Below, one piece after another: positions 1 to 5,306 of a stretch of DNA of 5,306 nucleotides. A program made the position numbers and the translations under genes. The notes beneath the pieces are model-generated. The model saw only the letters and a program-made list of their open reading frames with translations. It did not search any database and was not told the origin of the DNA. This DNA comes from Clostridiales bacterium (GTDB lineage: Bacteria > Bacillota > Clostridia > TANB77 > CAG-508): assembly GCA_003518755.1 (NCBI GenBank), contig DOYA01000098.1:1-5306 (forward strand), read 5' to 3'. Position 1 is the stretch's first letter. The number at the start of each line of letters is the position of its first letter.

Positions 1-1
1 A

Positions 2-187
2 CACAAAATATTCTATATACTCTATGTTACAACTTTAAAAATTCATAGTGCTTTTTTATTCTATTCATTTGACAGTTCTAATGAAAGTCGTTATGCAGTT
101 CGCCCGATTATAACACTAAACTCGGGAATCCAAGCAGAATATGTAAAAGCTTATAATAGCACATATAATACATTCACTTTGTATTAA
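2..187 (+). CDS. C-terminal end of a surface-type protein (5' part outside window)
   Basis: The frame starting at base 2 is open from the window edge to a TAA at 185-187, giving about 61 residues with no start in view. The last part reads SRYAVRPIITLNSGIQAEYV and ends TYNTFTLY. From family knowledge, a VRP-[IV]-[IV]-x-L-x-S segment followed by a short polar tail is common at the C-terminus of clostridial extracellular proteins, often those with prepilin-like or surface modules. I cannot name the family further. The codons CGT, CGC, CCG and TCG used here are rarer in the AGA-rich genes downstream, a hint of different origin, but the stretch is short. The first 25 residues (rich in Tyr, Phe and Leu) match the pattern less well, so an upstream frameshift or decayed gene is possible. 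The other two forward frames are closed by stops within the first 50 bases. Confidence 0.5.
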   Translation, partial: HKIFYILYVTTLKIHSAFLFYSFDSSNESRYAVRPIITLNSGIQAEYVKAYNSTYNTFTLY

Positions 188-194
188 AATGTTA

Positions 195-221
195 GGTACC
201 ATTGGGACCATTGGTACCGGT
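195..221. repeat. three imperfect 9-nt direct repeats (GGTACC-rich)
   Basis: The three units are GGTACCATT, GGGACCATT and GGTACCGGT, in direct tandem at 195-203, 204-212 and 213-221. Two self-palindromic GGTACC hexamers and an ACCGGT palindrome fall inside. The tract lies just after the stop of the partial gene and before its terminator. Its GC content is clearly above the surrounding sequence. Read forward it gives Gly-Thr-Ile repeats; read backward it gives an Asn-Gly-Pro/Thr tail. Confidence 0.6.
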
Positions 222-290
222 TCTGTTTTTCACTTGGTTTTGTTGGTAAAAATGGATAATTTCCAAAAGCATAAAATATGGTAGGTTAAT

Positions 291-351
291 AGAGTAATTT
301 TCAAGATTGGAGTTTTTCCATTTGAAAAATTACTCTTGTTTTTTTCTTTTT
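291..351 (+). terminator. intrinsic terminator of the upstream gene
   Basis: The arm AGAGTAATTTTCAA (291-304) pairs with TTGAAAAATTACTCT (322-336) with one bulged base. A small nested hairpin, TGGA with TCCA, sits in the loop. The hairpin is followed by G, seven T, C and five T (338-351). This is a strong Rho-independent signal for forward transcription. It would end transcription from the partial gene and insulate the ATPase-nuclease gene, whose -10 box starts 13 bases further on. Confidence 0.85.
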
Positions 352-363
352 GTTATAGTAGAA

Positions 364-369
364 TATAAT
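364..369 (+). promoter_or_regulatory. -10 box of the promoter for the ATPase-nuclease gene
   Basis: A perfect TATAAT lies 31 bases before the ATG at 401. No good -35 hexamer is present at 16-18 bases spacing, because the T-tract of the preceding terminator occupies that place (TTTTTC at 341-346). A TATAGT at 354-359 is an alternative -10. A separate promoter is expected because the gene sits right behind a strong terminator. Confidence 0.5.
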
Positions 370-386
370 TGTCTTAAACAAGTGCT

Positions 387-392
387 AGGAGG
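387..392 (+). promoter_or_regulatory. ribosome binding site AGGAGG for the 401 gene
   Basis: A full-consensus AGGAGG lies 8 bases before the ATG at 401. This fixes the start codon with high confidence. Confidence 0.9.
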
Positions 393-400
393 TAAACCAA

Positions 401-2083
401 ATGAAGAAATTACCAAATGGAATAAGTAATTATGAAAGTTTAGTAGAGCAAGGCTATTATTATGTTGATAAAACCAAATATATTGAAAAAATCGAAAATT
501 TAACAAATAAAACAATAATGTTTCTACGTCCAAGAAAATTTGGAAAAACGTTATTCACAAGCGTATTAGAAAACTACTATGATGTATTAAAAGTTGACAA
601 ATTTGAAAAACTATTTGGGCAAACATATATAGGAAAAAATCCAACATCAAATAAAAATAAATATTATATCTTAAAATTTAATTTTTCTGGAATTGATACT
701 TCAAGTGAACAAAGCACTATGAATGGGTTTAAAAATACAGTAGCTAATTCTATACAAGATTTTGTGAATAAATATAATATAGAATTTAATATAAATATGC
801 AACAGGCTCCAGAAGATATGCTAAATAGTATATATACAGCTTTTAGCTATCAAAAACCAGAGAAAAAAATATATGTAATAATAGATGAATATGATCATTT
901 TGCCAACGAATTATTAGGTTTCCATACAGAAGACTTTAAAAATTTACTATCTAAAAATGGAAAAGTTAGAAAATGGTATGAAATATTAAAAAAAGGAACT
1001 GAATCAGTAGTAGATAGAATATTTATAACAGGAGTAGCGCCAATAACACTTGATAGTTTAACATCAGGATTTAATATATCAAAAGATATAACAAGAGATG
1101 AAAGATTTAATGAAATGTTTGGATTTACAGAAGAAGAAGTAATAGAATTAATGGAATCTCAAGATATTTCAAAACAAGAGCAAGAGACTCTTCTTCCAAT
1201 AATGAAAGAAAATTATGATGGATATAAATTTAGTTTATATGGGGAAAAACAATTATATAATTCAAATATGTGCTTATATTTATTATCTGATTATGTAGGA
1301 ATAGGAAGAATACCAGATAATTTGATAGATGTAAATATAGCAAGTGATTATTCAAAACTATCACATATGCTAAATACATGTAAAGGAGATGAAAGGGTTG
1401 AAATTATCAAAAAAACAATATCAGGAGAAGGAATAACAAGTCCAATAACAGAAAAGTTCAATCCAGAAATAGGGTTTAAAGACCAAGAAATGATATCAAT
1501 GTTATTTTATTTAGGGTATTTAACAATAAAAGGAGAAGAATTTGGAGAGCCGAAACTAAAAATACCAAATAAAGTAATGAGAGAGCTTTATTCAGAATAT
1601 TTCCTAGAAAGTATAGAAAAAGAATTACAATTTAGAACACCGCAAAGTGATTATAGCCAAATGGCAAGAGAGATGGCATTAGAAGGAAAAGTAGATAAGA
1701 TAATAGAAATATCAAAATATTATTTATCAAACTTATCAAATAGAGATTATGAAAGATTTGATGAAAAATATGTAAAAATATTATTTTACTCAATAGCAAT
1801 GAATTTAAAAAATCTATATTGGATTAAATCAGAAGCAGAGGTTGAAAGGAGTTATCCAGACTTGCTTTTAACACCAAGAGATAAAACAAGAGGCTATCAT
1901 TCAATAATGATAGAGTTTAAATACTTAAAAAAGAGTGAAGCAAAATTATTGAAAGAAAAACAAAAAGAAGCAAAAGAGCAGATAGAAAAATACAGTAAAT
2001 ATGAAGAAATTCAAGATATAGAAAATTTGCATAAATATACAATAATTGCAGTAGTAGATGAGATATATGTAGAAGTAATATAA
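401..2083 (+). CDS. AAA-ATPase-like / PD-(D/E)XK nuclease-like fusion protein
   Basis: This 560-residue protein matches the architecture of AAA-ATPase_like (Pfam PF09820) followed by a PD-(D/E)XK domain (PF08011, formerly DUF1703), and its length is normal for the family. Seen directly: the N-terminal YYVDKT signature (residues 20-25); a P-loop variant RPRKFGKT (43-50) with K49 and T50, lacking the first Gly of a textbook Walker A, as is usual in this family; Walker B IYVIIDEYD (157-165) with D162 and E163; the TGV sensor-like segment (210-212); and NYDGYKF (271-277). In the C-terminal domain, D487 in SYPDLLL and E505-x-K507 in IEFKYLK form an apparently intact nuclease core, and QIEKYSKY (527-534) follows. 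No signal peptide or membrane segment is seen, so the protein is probably cytoplasmic. The family is abundant and multicopy in Clostridia, Fusobacteria and Bacteroidetes. Its role is not established, and a link to mobile elements or defence is only inferred. The gene is monocistronic, with its own promoter and terminators on both sides. Confidence 0.93.
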   Translation: MKKLPNGISNYESLVEQGYYYVDKTKYIEKIENLTNKTIMFLRPRKFGKTLFTSVLENYYDVLKVDKFEKLFGQTYIGKNPTSNKNKYYILKFNFSGIDTSSEQSTMNGFKNTVANSIQDFVNKYNIEFNINMQQAPEDMLNSIYTAFSYQKPEKKIYVIIDEYDHFANELLGFHTEDFKNLLSKNGKVRKWYEILKKGTESVVDRIFITGVAPITLDSLTSGFNISKDITRDERFNEMFGFTEEEVIELMESQDISKQEQETLLPIMKENYDGYKFSLYGEKQLYNSNMCLYLLSDYVGIGRIPDNLIDVNIASDYSKLSHMLNTCKGDERVEIIKKTISGEGITSPITEKFNPEIGFKDQEMISMLFYLGYLTIKGEEFGEPKLKIPNKVMRELYSEYFLESIEKELQFRTPQSDYSQMAREMALEGKVDKIIEISKYYLSNLSNRDYERFDEKYVKILFYSIAMNLKNLYWIKSEAEVERSYPDLLLTPRDKTRGYHSIMIEFKYLKKSEAKLLKEKQKEAKEQIEKYSKYEEIQDIENLHKYTIIAVVDEIYVEVI

Positions 2084-2085
2084 TT

Positions 2086-2117
2086 AAAAGGATTACGATA
2101 GGTGTAATCCTTTTTTT
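2086..2117. terminator. shared bidirectional terminator between convergent genes
   Basis: AAAAGGATTAC (2086-2096) pairs perfectly with GTAATCCTTTT (2104-2114) around a 7-base loop. Forward transcripts end in seven T (2111-2117). Reverse transcripts end in TTTT followed by AATTATATTA, a weaker U-tract. The hairpin fills the 35 bases between the two convergent stop codons, so it can serve both genes. Confidence 0.9.
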
Positions 2118-2118
2118 A

Positions 2119-3693
2119 CTATTTTTTTCTAGATTTTTTTGAAGGTGGCACATCATATTGTATTTTAAAACAAGAAAATTTTTCTAATTCATTATCATCC
2201 AAACAATCTAAATAAATATCTAATTCATCTAAATCCTTACATGCAGCAATTACAGCAGGATTTAAATCTGATTGGAACATTAATTCAAATCCTAATTCAA
2301 TTGCTTCTTTTAATGAACCATGTTCTTTTTTCTTAATTAATTGAAATGCTTCTCTAAATCTTGATTTTGTAGGATTTTTAAAAGTTTCAATTGGAATTGT
2401 ATATTCATGAACAATAACATCTTCTAGAGTTTTATATTTTTTATTATTTTTTAGCTTTTTCTCTAAATCAGAAATCGTATATGGTAAAACTACTTTTTTG
2501 TTTGAGTCAGAAATAATTAAAGTATCATTATCCATAGGAACTGTAGTATTAGTATTAGTATCAGTATTATCATTAGGTTCATCAATTGATTCTGGTTCTT
2601 GTATAATAATTGGTTGTTCTACAATAGCTTGAGTAGCTTGTTTTTGCAATGAAGTTTCTTGTTTTGGTATTTGGGCTAAAGAAGCATCTTTATTCATTAC
2701 TGGAAGTTTATTATCTTGAGAAACTGGTGCTACTTCATTAGTATTTACAGTATCAATATTTAAGTTAGGAGCTTCTGTTTTTGGATTAGTTTCATCAAAT
2801 TGTATTATGTTTTCTTCAATAAGAAGATTAATGCTATCAACAGAAACATCAACCTCAAGAAAATCCCCGTTTTTAGATATTTTTAAAACTTTAATAAAAG
2901 ATGGCATATTTATTTGACAATTTGTAAGTATTGTATAAATATTATTAGAAAAAGATACAAATAAAATATTATTTGTTTGTGAATTTGAAATTTGTACACC
3001 AGGTGTTTTTAATGATAGATTAAAGTTTTCATCTTCTATCGAAATATTAGCAACATCATTTTTAAAAGATAATTTATAGTCTGATTGTGAAGTTGATATA
3101 ACTAGATTATCAGATGGATTTTTAGGGAAGAAACATAGAAAATCTGAAGAAGAATAATCTACTTCTTTAATAGTTTTTGAAACTAATTTATCTTCACTAG
3201 TTTTTATTTTTTTAACAGAATTTGAGGTTTTTTTATTTTCAATAGGTAATAGTGCTAAAATTTCTTTTTTATAGTTATTTAAATTAGAGATTGATTTTTG
3301 ATCTCCTAATATAGTAAGATTTTCTATACTTGAAAAGGTTTGCTGTAAGAAGTTACTAAGTAGTTCTATACCTTTAATTATTTTCATAGAAAGCTTGTTA
3401 TATGTTTCTATATCAGTTTTAGAAATATCGTTTTGATTTTCTAATATATCTAAAATATTAGTTAAAGATTGAACATTAAGAATATTATTATCTATTTGAC
3501 CTAAAGCATTTGTAAAATTGTTTAATAGCATACTTTTAAAAATATCATTTTCAAAAGTAACATTTTCTAATTCTTTAATATATAGGTTTAATAATTCTTT
3601 AATAGAATTTTGATTTTTCTCAGTTTCTAATACAGCGCTTTTTTCTTCTAATACTATTTTTTTCATATCTTTTAATGTAGAGAATTCTATCAT
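2119..3693 (-). CDS. uncharacterised 524-aa cytoplasmic protein with ordered C-terminal domain
   Basis: I do not recognise this protein. The start is taken as the ATG at 3691-3693 (MIEFSTLKDM), because a good ribosome site lies just upstream. The longer reading from TTG at 3742-3744 would begin upstream of the -10 box. Residues 1-150 are Lys/Glu/Asn/Leu-rich and look helical. Residues 180-300 alternate polar and hydrophobic residues as expected for beta strands (for example LVISTSQSDYKLSF, ILFVSFSNNIYTI). Residues 303-400 form a low-complexity linker rich in Asn, Thr, Pro and Gln, including a DNTDTNTNTT run. Residues 401-515 form a compact domain (VVLPYTISDLEKKL, SRFREAFQLI, LNPAVIAACKDLDELDIYLD), and a basic SKKSRKK tail follows. 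There is no signal peptide, membrane segment or known catalytic motif. The modular shape suggests a binding or scaffold protein, but that is inference. It is a single-gene unit, convergent with the ATPase-nuclease gene. Confidence 0.85.
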   Translation of the reverse strand: MIEFSTLKDMKKIVLEEKSAVLETEKNQNSIKELLNLYIKELENVTFENDIFKSMLLNNFTNALGQIDNNILNVQSLTNILDILENQNDISKTDIETYNKLSMKIIKGIELLSNFLQQTFSSIENLTILGDQKSISNLNNYKKEILALLPIENKKTSNSVKKIKTSEDKLVSKTIKEVDYSSSDFLCFFPKNPSDNLVISTSQSDYKLSFKNDVANISIEDENFNLSLKTPGVQISNSQTNNILFVSFSNNIYTILTNCQINMPSFIKVLKISKNGDFLEVDVSVDSINLLIEENIIQFDETNPKTEAPNLNIDTVNTNEVAPVSQDNKLPVMNKDASLAQIPKQETSLQKQATQAIVEQPIIIQEPESIDEPNDNTDTNTNTTVPMDNDTLIISDSNKKVVLPYTISDLEKKLKNNKKYKTLEDVIVHEYTIPIETFKNPTKSRFREAFQLIKKKEHGSLKEAIELGFELMFQSDLNPAVIAACKDLDELDIYLDCLDDNELEKFSCFKIQYDVPPSKKSRKK

Positions 3694-3702
3694 TTTATTT
3701 AA

Positions 3703-3712
3703 TCCTTTCCTT
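3703..3712 (-). promoter_or_regulatory. ribosome binding site deciding the start at 3693
   Basis: The minus strand reads AAGGAAAGGA, ending 9 bases before the ATG at 3691-3693. This purine-rich site supports the 524-residue form over the longer frame from the TTG at 3742-3744. Confidence 0.75.
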
Positions 3713-3732
3713 ACGAAATTAAATTTAAAAGA

Positions 3733-3741
3733 ATTATAGCA
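3733..3741 (-). promoter_or_regulatory. extended -10 promoter of the minus-strand gene
   Basis: The minus strand reads TGC-TATAAT, a perfect -10 hexamer with the TGn extension. At 17 bases spacing the -35 position is only TAGTAT, so the extension probably compensates. Transcription would start near 3726, leaving a leader of roughly 30 bases with the ribosome site inside it. Confidence 0.65.
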
Positions 3742-3776
3742 CAAAAATTTAAAAAATACTATAAATATAAAAAAAA

Positions 3777-3783
3777 TGTCGAA
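3777..3783 (+). promoter_or_regulatory. possible Spo0A box (TGTCGAA)
   Basis: An exact TGTCGAA heptamer, the 0A-box consensus of sporulating Bacillota, lies about 40 bases upstream of the minus-strand -10 box. A one-mismatch copy, TGTAGAA (4034-4040), lies about 19 bases upstream of the plus-strand -10 box. The two share an A-rich context (AAAAAATGT-C/A-GAAAAA). Whether the organism has Spo0A cannot be seen from this window, and a chance match to a 7-mer is possible. Confidence 0.3.
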
Positions 3784-3815
3784 AAATATTTTATAAGCTT
3801 AATTGTTTCTATTCG

Positions 3816-3990
3816 AAGTTTGATAAATATATATTTTAGAATGAAGTGCGTAAGGCGAGCAACCGTAGCGTAAGCGAAGGGCGACTGGAGCAATTCACAG
3901 ATATAGTTCAATTATATAATTTATTATATAATTGAACATAAGAGAATTGCGACACCAAACGAAATGATAAAATATATATTTATCAAACTT
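3816..3990. mobile_element. candidate MITE-like inverted-repeat element
   Basis: The ends are a perfect 23-bp inverted repeat: 3816-3838 (begins AAGTTTGATAAA) and 3968-3990 (ends TTTATCAAACTT). With mismatches the symmetry extends to about 3802 and 4004. Inside are a patch of about 60% GC (3843-3890), a second inverted pair GCAATTC/GAATTGC (3890-3896 and 3944-3950) and a central 14-bp palindrome. No transposase fits in 175 bp, so it would be non-autonomous. No clear target-site duplication is visible, so the exact ends are uncertain. It lies between the two divergent promoters and outside both expected transcripts, which argues against a riboswitch or attenuator. A structured RNA or a boundary element remains possible. 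Confidence 0.55.
3906..3937. repeat. 14-bp perfect palindrome at the centre of the element
   Basis: GTTCAATTATATAA (3906-3919) and TTATATAATTGAAC (3924-3937) are exact reverse complements around TTTA. With the outer GCAATTC/GAATTGC pair it forms a nested hairpin. There is no T-run on either side, so it is not a typical terminator. Confidence 0.8.
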
Positions 3991-4055
3991 TAAATAAAAA
4001 TAATGAAAAATAATATAAAAAATTGTAAAAAAATGTAGAAAAAAATTTTTAATAT

Positions 4056-4064
4056 TGATATAAT
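4056..4064 (+). promoter_or_regulatory. extended -10 promoter of the surface-protein gene
   Basis: TGA-TATAAT combines a perfect -10 hexamer with the TGn extension. It lies 47 bases before the ATG at 4112. The -35 position (TAGAAA at 17 bases spacing) is poor. The design mirrors that of the divergent gene's promoter. Confidence 0.65.
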
Positions 4065-4100
4065 ACAAACGGAATGTTATGGTTAAAACATAAAACTTAA

Positions 4101-4106
4101 GAGGAG
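4101..4106 (+). promoter_or_regulatory. ribosome binding site GAGGAG for the 4112 gene
   Basis: GAGGAG within GAGGAGAGAG lies 5 bases before the ATG at 4112. It supports this start over the internal Met codon at residue 17. Confidence 0.8.
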
Positions 4107-4111
4107 AGAGT

Positions 4112-5306
4112 ATGAGTTACAAAAATGTGAATTTTAATAAGCAAGTAATTAGAAAAAAAATGCTTGCTGTTATTATATATGGAATAATATTTTTAATATC
4201 CACAATTGCATATTATTTTGTTAATACATCTAATGCACAAAAGGTTTTAAAAATTGGAGTATCAGTTATTGATAAAGATATGAATTTAGAAATTACAAAT
4301 TTTGAATTAAAAGCTCCTGAAAAAAACAACAAGTATAATATTGAATTGTCACCTATTCAGCATGGTATTTGGGTAAATGATTATAAAATTGTTACAAAAG
4401 AAAAATTTGAAGAATTAAAAAAAGATTATGAAGAAAAATTAAAAGAAGAAAAGAAAGCTGAACAGAAAGACAAAAACGAAAACAAAAAGGAAGAAGAAAA
4501 GGCAGAGAAAGAAAAAGAAAAAGAAAAAGAAAAAGAAAAAGATAAAGATAAAGATAAAGATGAAAAGAATAAAGCAAAATCTAAAAAAGTACAATTAACA
4601 GAAGAGCAAATAGAAGAAGAAAAGGTTTATATTGTTGCAGAATATGATTATAAAGAATATGAAAATGAATTAATTTATAATAAAAGTATTTCAAATACTC
4701 AAACAAAAGACAAGATTAGTATAAATGTTTCTGGATATATGCCAGAACAAGCTGAACTTGAAGTTTCAAAAGCAGATATAGAAGAAACTGAAAAAAAGAT
4801 TAAAGAGAGCTTAAAAGAAGAGAATAAAGATATAAAACTATTAAATGCTTATGACATAAAAATTGTTGAAGATGAGAAAGTTTTCGAACCAGAAGATTTT
4901 GATGAAAATGCTATTGTTTCTATTAAAGGAGTTAAAGGGGAAAAGTACAATATTTGGCATATTAAAAATGATAACACAGTTGAATTAATAAAACCTGAAG
5001 ACCAAGAGGATATTACATTTAAAACAGATAGTTTTTCAATATATGGAATAGAAGAAGTAGTTGAAGAAACAAAAAATGAAGAAACAGATAATACAAGTAA
5101 AGCTGATAATACAATAAATAATACTGAAACAAAAGATAATAGTATTGTTGAAGATACCAAAATTGAAAGCAATGAACTTCAAGCTGGAACAAAAGGGCTA
5201 CTTAGAGCTTCTGCTAGAGATTTGCCTGATAGCACACTAGAAATAAATGATTATGATTCAGACTATTACTATTATCTAGGACAAAACTATACTGAAACTA
5301 CATCTG
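4112..5306 (+). CDS. membrane-anchored or secreted Lys/Glu-rich surface protein, 3' end beyond window
   Basis: The frame is open for 398 residues to the window edge with no stop. The N-terminus has the form of a signal peptide or anchor: a basic segment (K10, R14, K15, K16), a hydrophobic stretch at residues 17-37 (MLAVIIYGIIFLIS...), then NTSNAQK with a possible cleavage after A42. Residues 97-160 are a highly charged stretch, predicted helical, with alternating Glu-Lys then Asp-Lys (about 133-150). Residues 200-315 form a module seen in many clostridial surface proteins: INVSGYMPEQAELEV, AYDIKI, FEPEDF, IWHI, then ITFKTDSFSIYGIEEV. Residues 316-350 are an Asn/Thr/Glu-rich linker, and a Tyr-rich segment (381-388) starts near the window edge. 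By analogy the missing C-terminus may hold binding repeats and a cell-wall anchor, which cannot be checked here. The function is unknown; a cell-surface structural or adhesive role is inferred. Confidence 0.85.
   Translation, partial: MSYKNVNFNKQVIRKKMLAVIIYGIIFLISTIAYYFVNTSNAQKVLKIGVSVIDKDMNLEITNFELKAPEKNNKYNIELSPIQHGIWVNDYKIVTKEKFEELKKDYEEKLKEEKKAEQKDKNENKKEEEKAEKEKEKEKEKEKDKDKDKDEKNKAKSKKVQLTEEQIEEEKVYIVAEYDYKEYENELIYNKSISNTQTKDKISINVSGYMPEQAELEVSKADIEETEKKIKESLKEENKDIKLLNAYDIKIVEDEKVFEPEDFDENAIVSIKGVKGEKYNIWHIKNDNTVELIKPEDQEDITFKTDSFSIYGIEEVVEETKNEETDNTSKADNTINNTETKDNSIVEDTKIESNELQAGTKGLLRASARDLPDSTLEINDYDSDYYYYLGQNYTETTS
4505..4564 (+). repeat. in-frame hexanucleotide tandem repeat coding (EK)n(DK)n
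   Basis: After GAGAAA come five exact GAAAAA copies (4511-4540) and three GATAAA copies (4541-4558), then GATGAA. The unit is 6 bases, so copy-number change keeps the frame and only alters the length of the charged spacer. Confidence 0.9.

Noticed and set aside
189..284. 31-codon plus-strand small gene (MLGTIGTIGTG...)
   Set aside because: There is no ribosome binding site before the ATG and the sequence is repeat-derived; it is reported as a finding, not as a gene.
330..533. Minus-strand open frame of 67 codons
   Set aside because: It lies opposite the terminator, promoter and first codons of the well-supported ATPase-nuclease gene, and has no ribosome site or recognisable domain.
1917..2156. 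Minus-strand open frame of 79 codons, Leu/Ile-rich
   Set aside because: It is antisense to the nuclease domain's Lys/Glu-rich helices, crosses the bidirectional terminator and overlaps the end of the real minus-strand gene.
3694..3744. N-terminal extension of the minus-strand gene to TTG at 3742-3744
   Set aside because: The alternative start lies upstream of the perfect -10 box, while a good ribosome site precedes the ATG at 3693.
3816..3990. CRISPR array, riboswitch or tRNA in the intergenic region
   Set aside because: There are no regularly spaced direct repeats of CRISPR type and no tRNA-like fold, and the structure lies outside the transcripts expected from the flanking promoters.
4392..4577. 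Minus-strand hydrophobic frame (Phe/Leu repeats)
   Set aside because: It is the complement of the GAAAAA/GATAAA repeat; the apparent membrane segments are an artefact of that composition.
4849..5172. Minus-strand Ser/Leu/Val-rich frame of 107 codons
   Set aside because: It is antisense to the Glu/Asn/Thr-rich part of the surface protein, which has a clear start, ribosome site and domain pattern.

Overview
The window comes from a very AT-rich, low-GC genome. Reading frames are rich in AGA, ATA and AAA codons, strong AGGAGG-type ribosome binding sites are present, and Trp is encoded by TGG, so the standard bacterial code applies. Two gene families fit a gut-type Clostridia (Bacillota) lineage: the AAA-ATPase/PD-(D/E)XK fusion and the Lys/Glu-rich surface protein. 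The organism assignment is an inference from composition and protein families, not from a marker gene.

Layout. Positions 2-187 are the open 3' end of a gene whose C-terminus reads as the VRP-I/V-x-L tail of clostridial surface-type proteins. Positions 188-351 carry three 9-nt repeats rich in GGTACC, then a strong intrinsic terminator. A monocistronic gene follows (401-2083, +) with its own promoter and AGGAGG site, encoding an AAA-ATPase-like/PD-(D/E)XK nuclease-like fusion with an apparently intact core. A bidirectional terminator (2086-2117) separates it from a convergent gene (2119-3693, -) for a 524-residue cytoplasmic protein that I do not recognise. That protein has a helical N-terminus, a predicted beta-rich middle, an Asn/Thr/Pro-rich linker and a well-ordered C-terminal domain.

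The intergenic region 3694-4111 lies between two divergent genes, each with an extended -10 promoter. Between the promoters sits a candidate 175-bp MITE-like element (3816-3990). It has perfect 23-bp inverted ends, an inner 14-bp palindrome and a patch of about 60% GC, sharply unlike its surroundings. An exact Spo0A-box heptamer (TGTCGAA) lies between this element and the minus-strand promoter. The window ends inside a third gene (4112-5306+, +) for a membrane-anchored or secreted surface protein with a Lys-Glu/Lys-Asp charged repeat.

Nothing here forms an obvious multi-gene pathway. The genes look like independent units insulated by terminators. The most interesting items are the inverted-repeat element between the divergent promoters, the uncharacterised 524-aa protein, and the stand-alone ATPase-nuclease gene.
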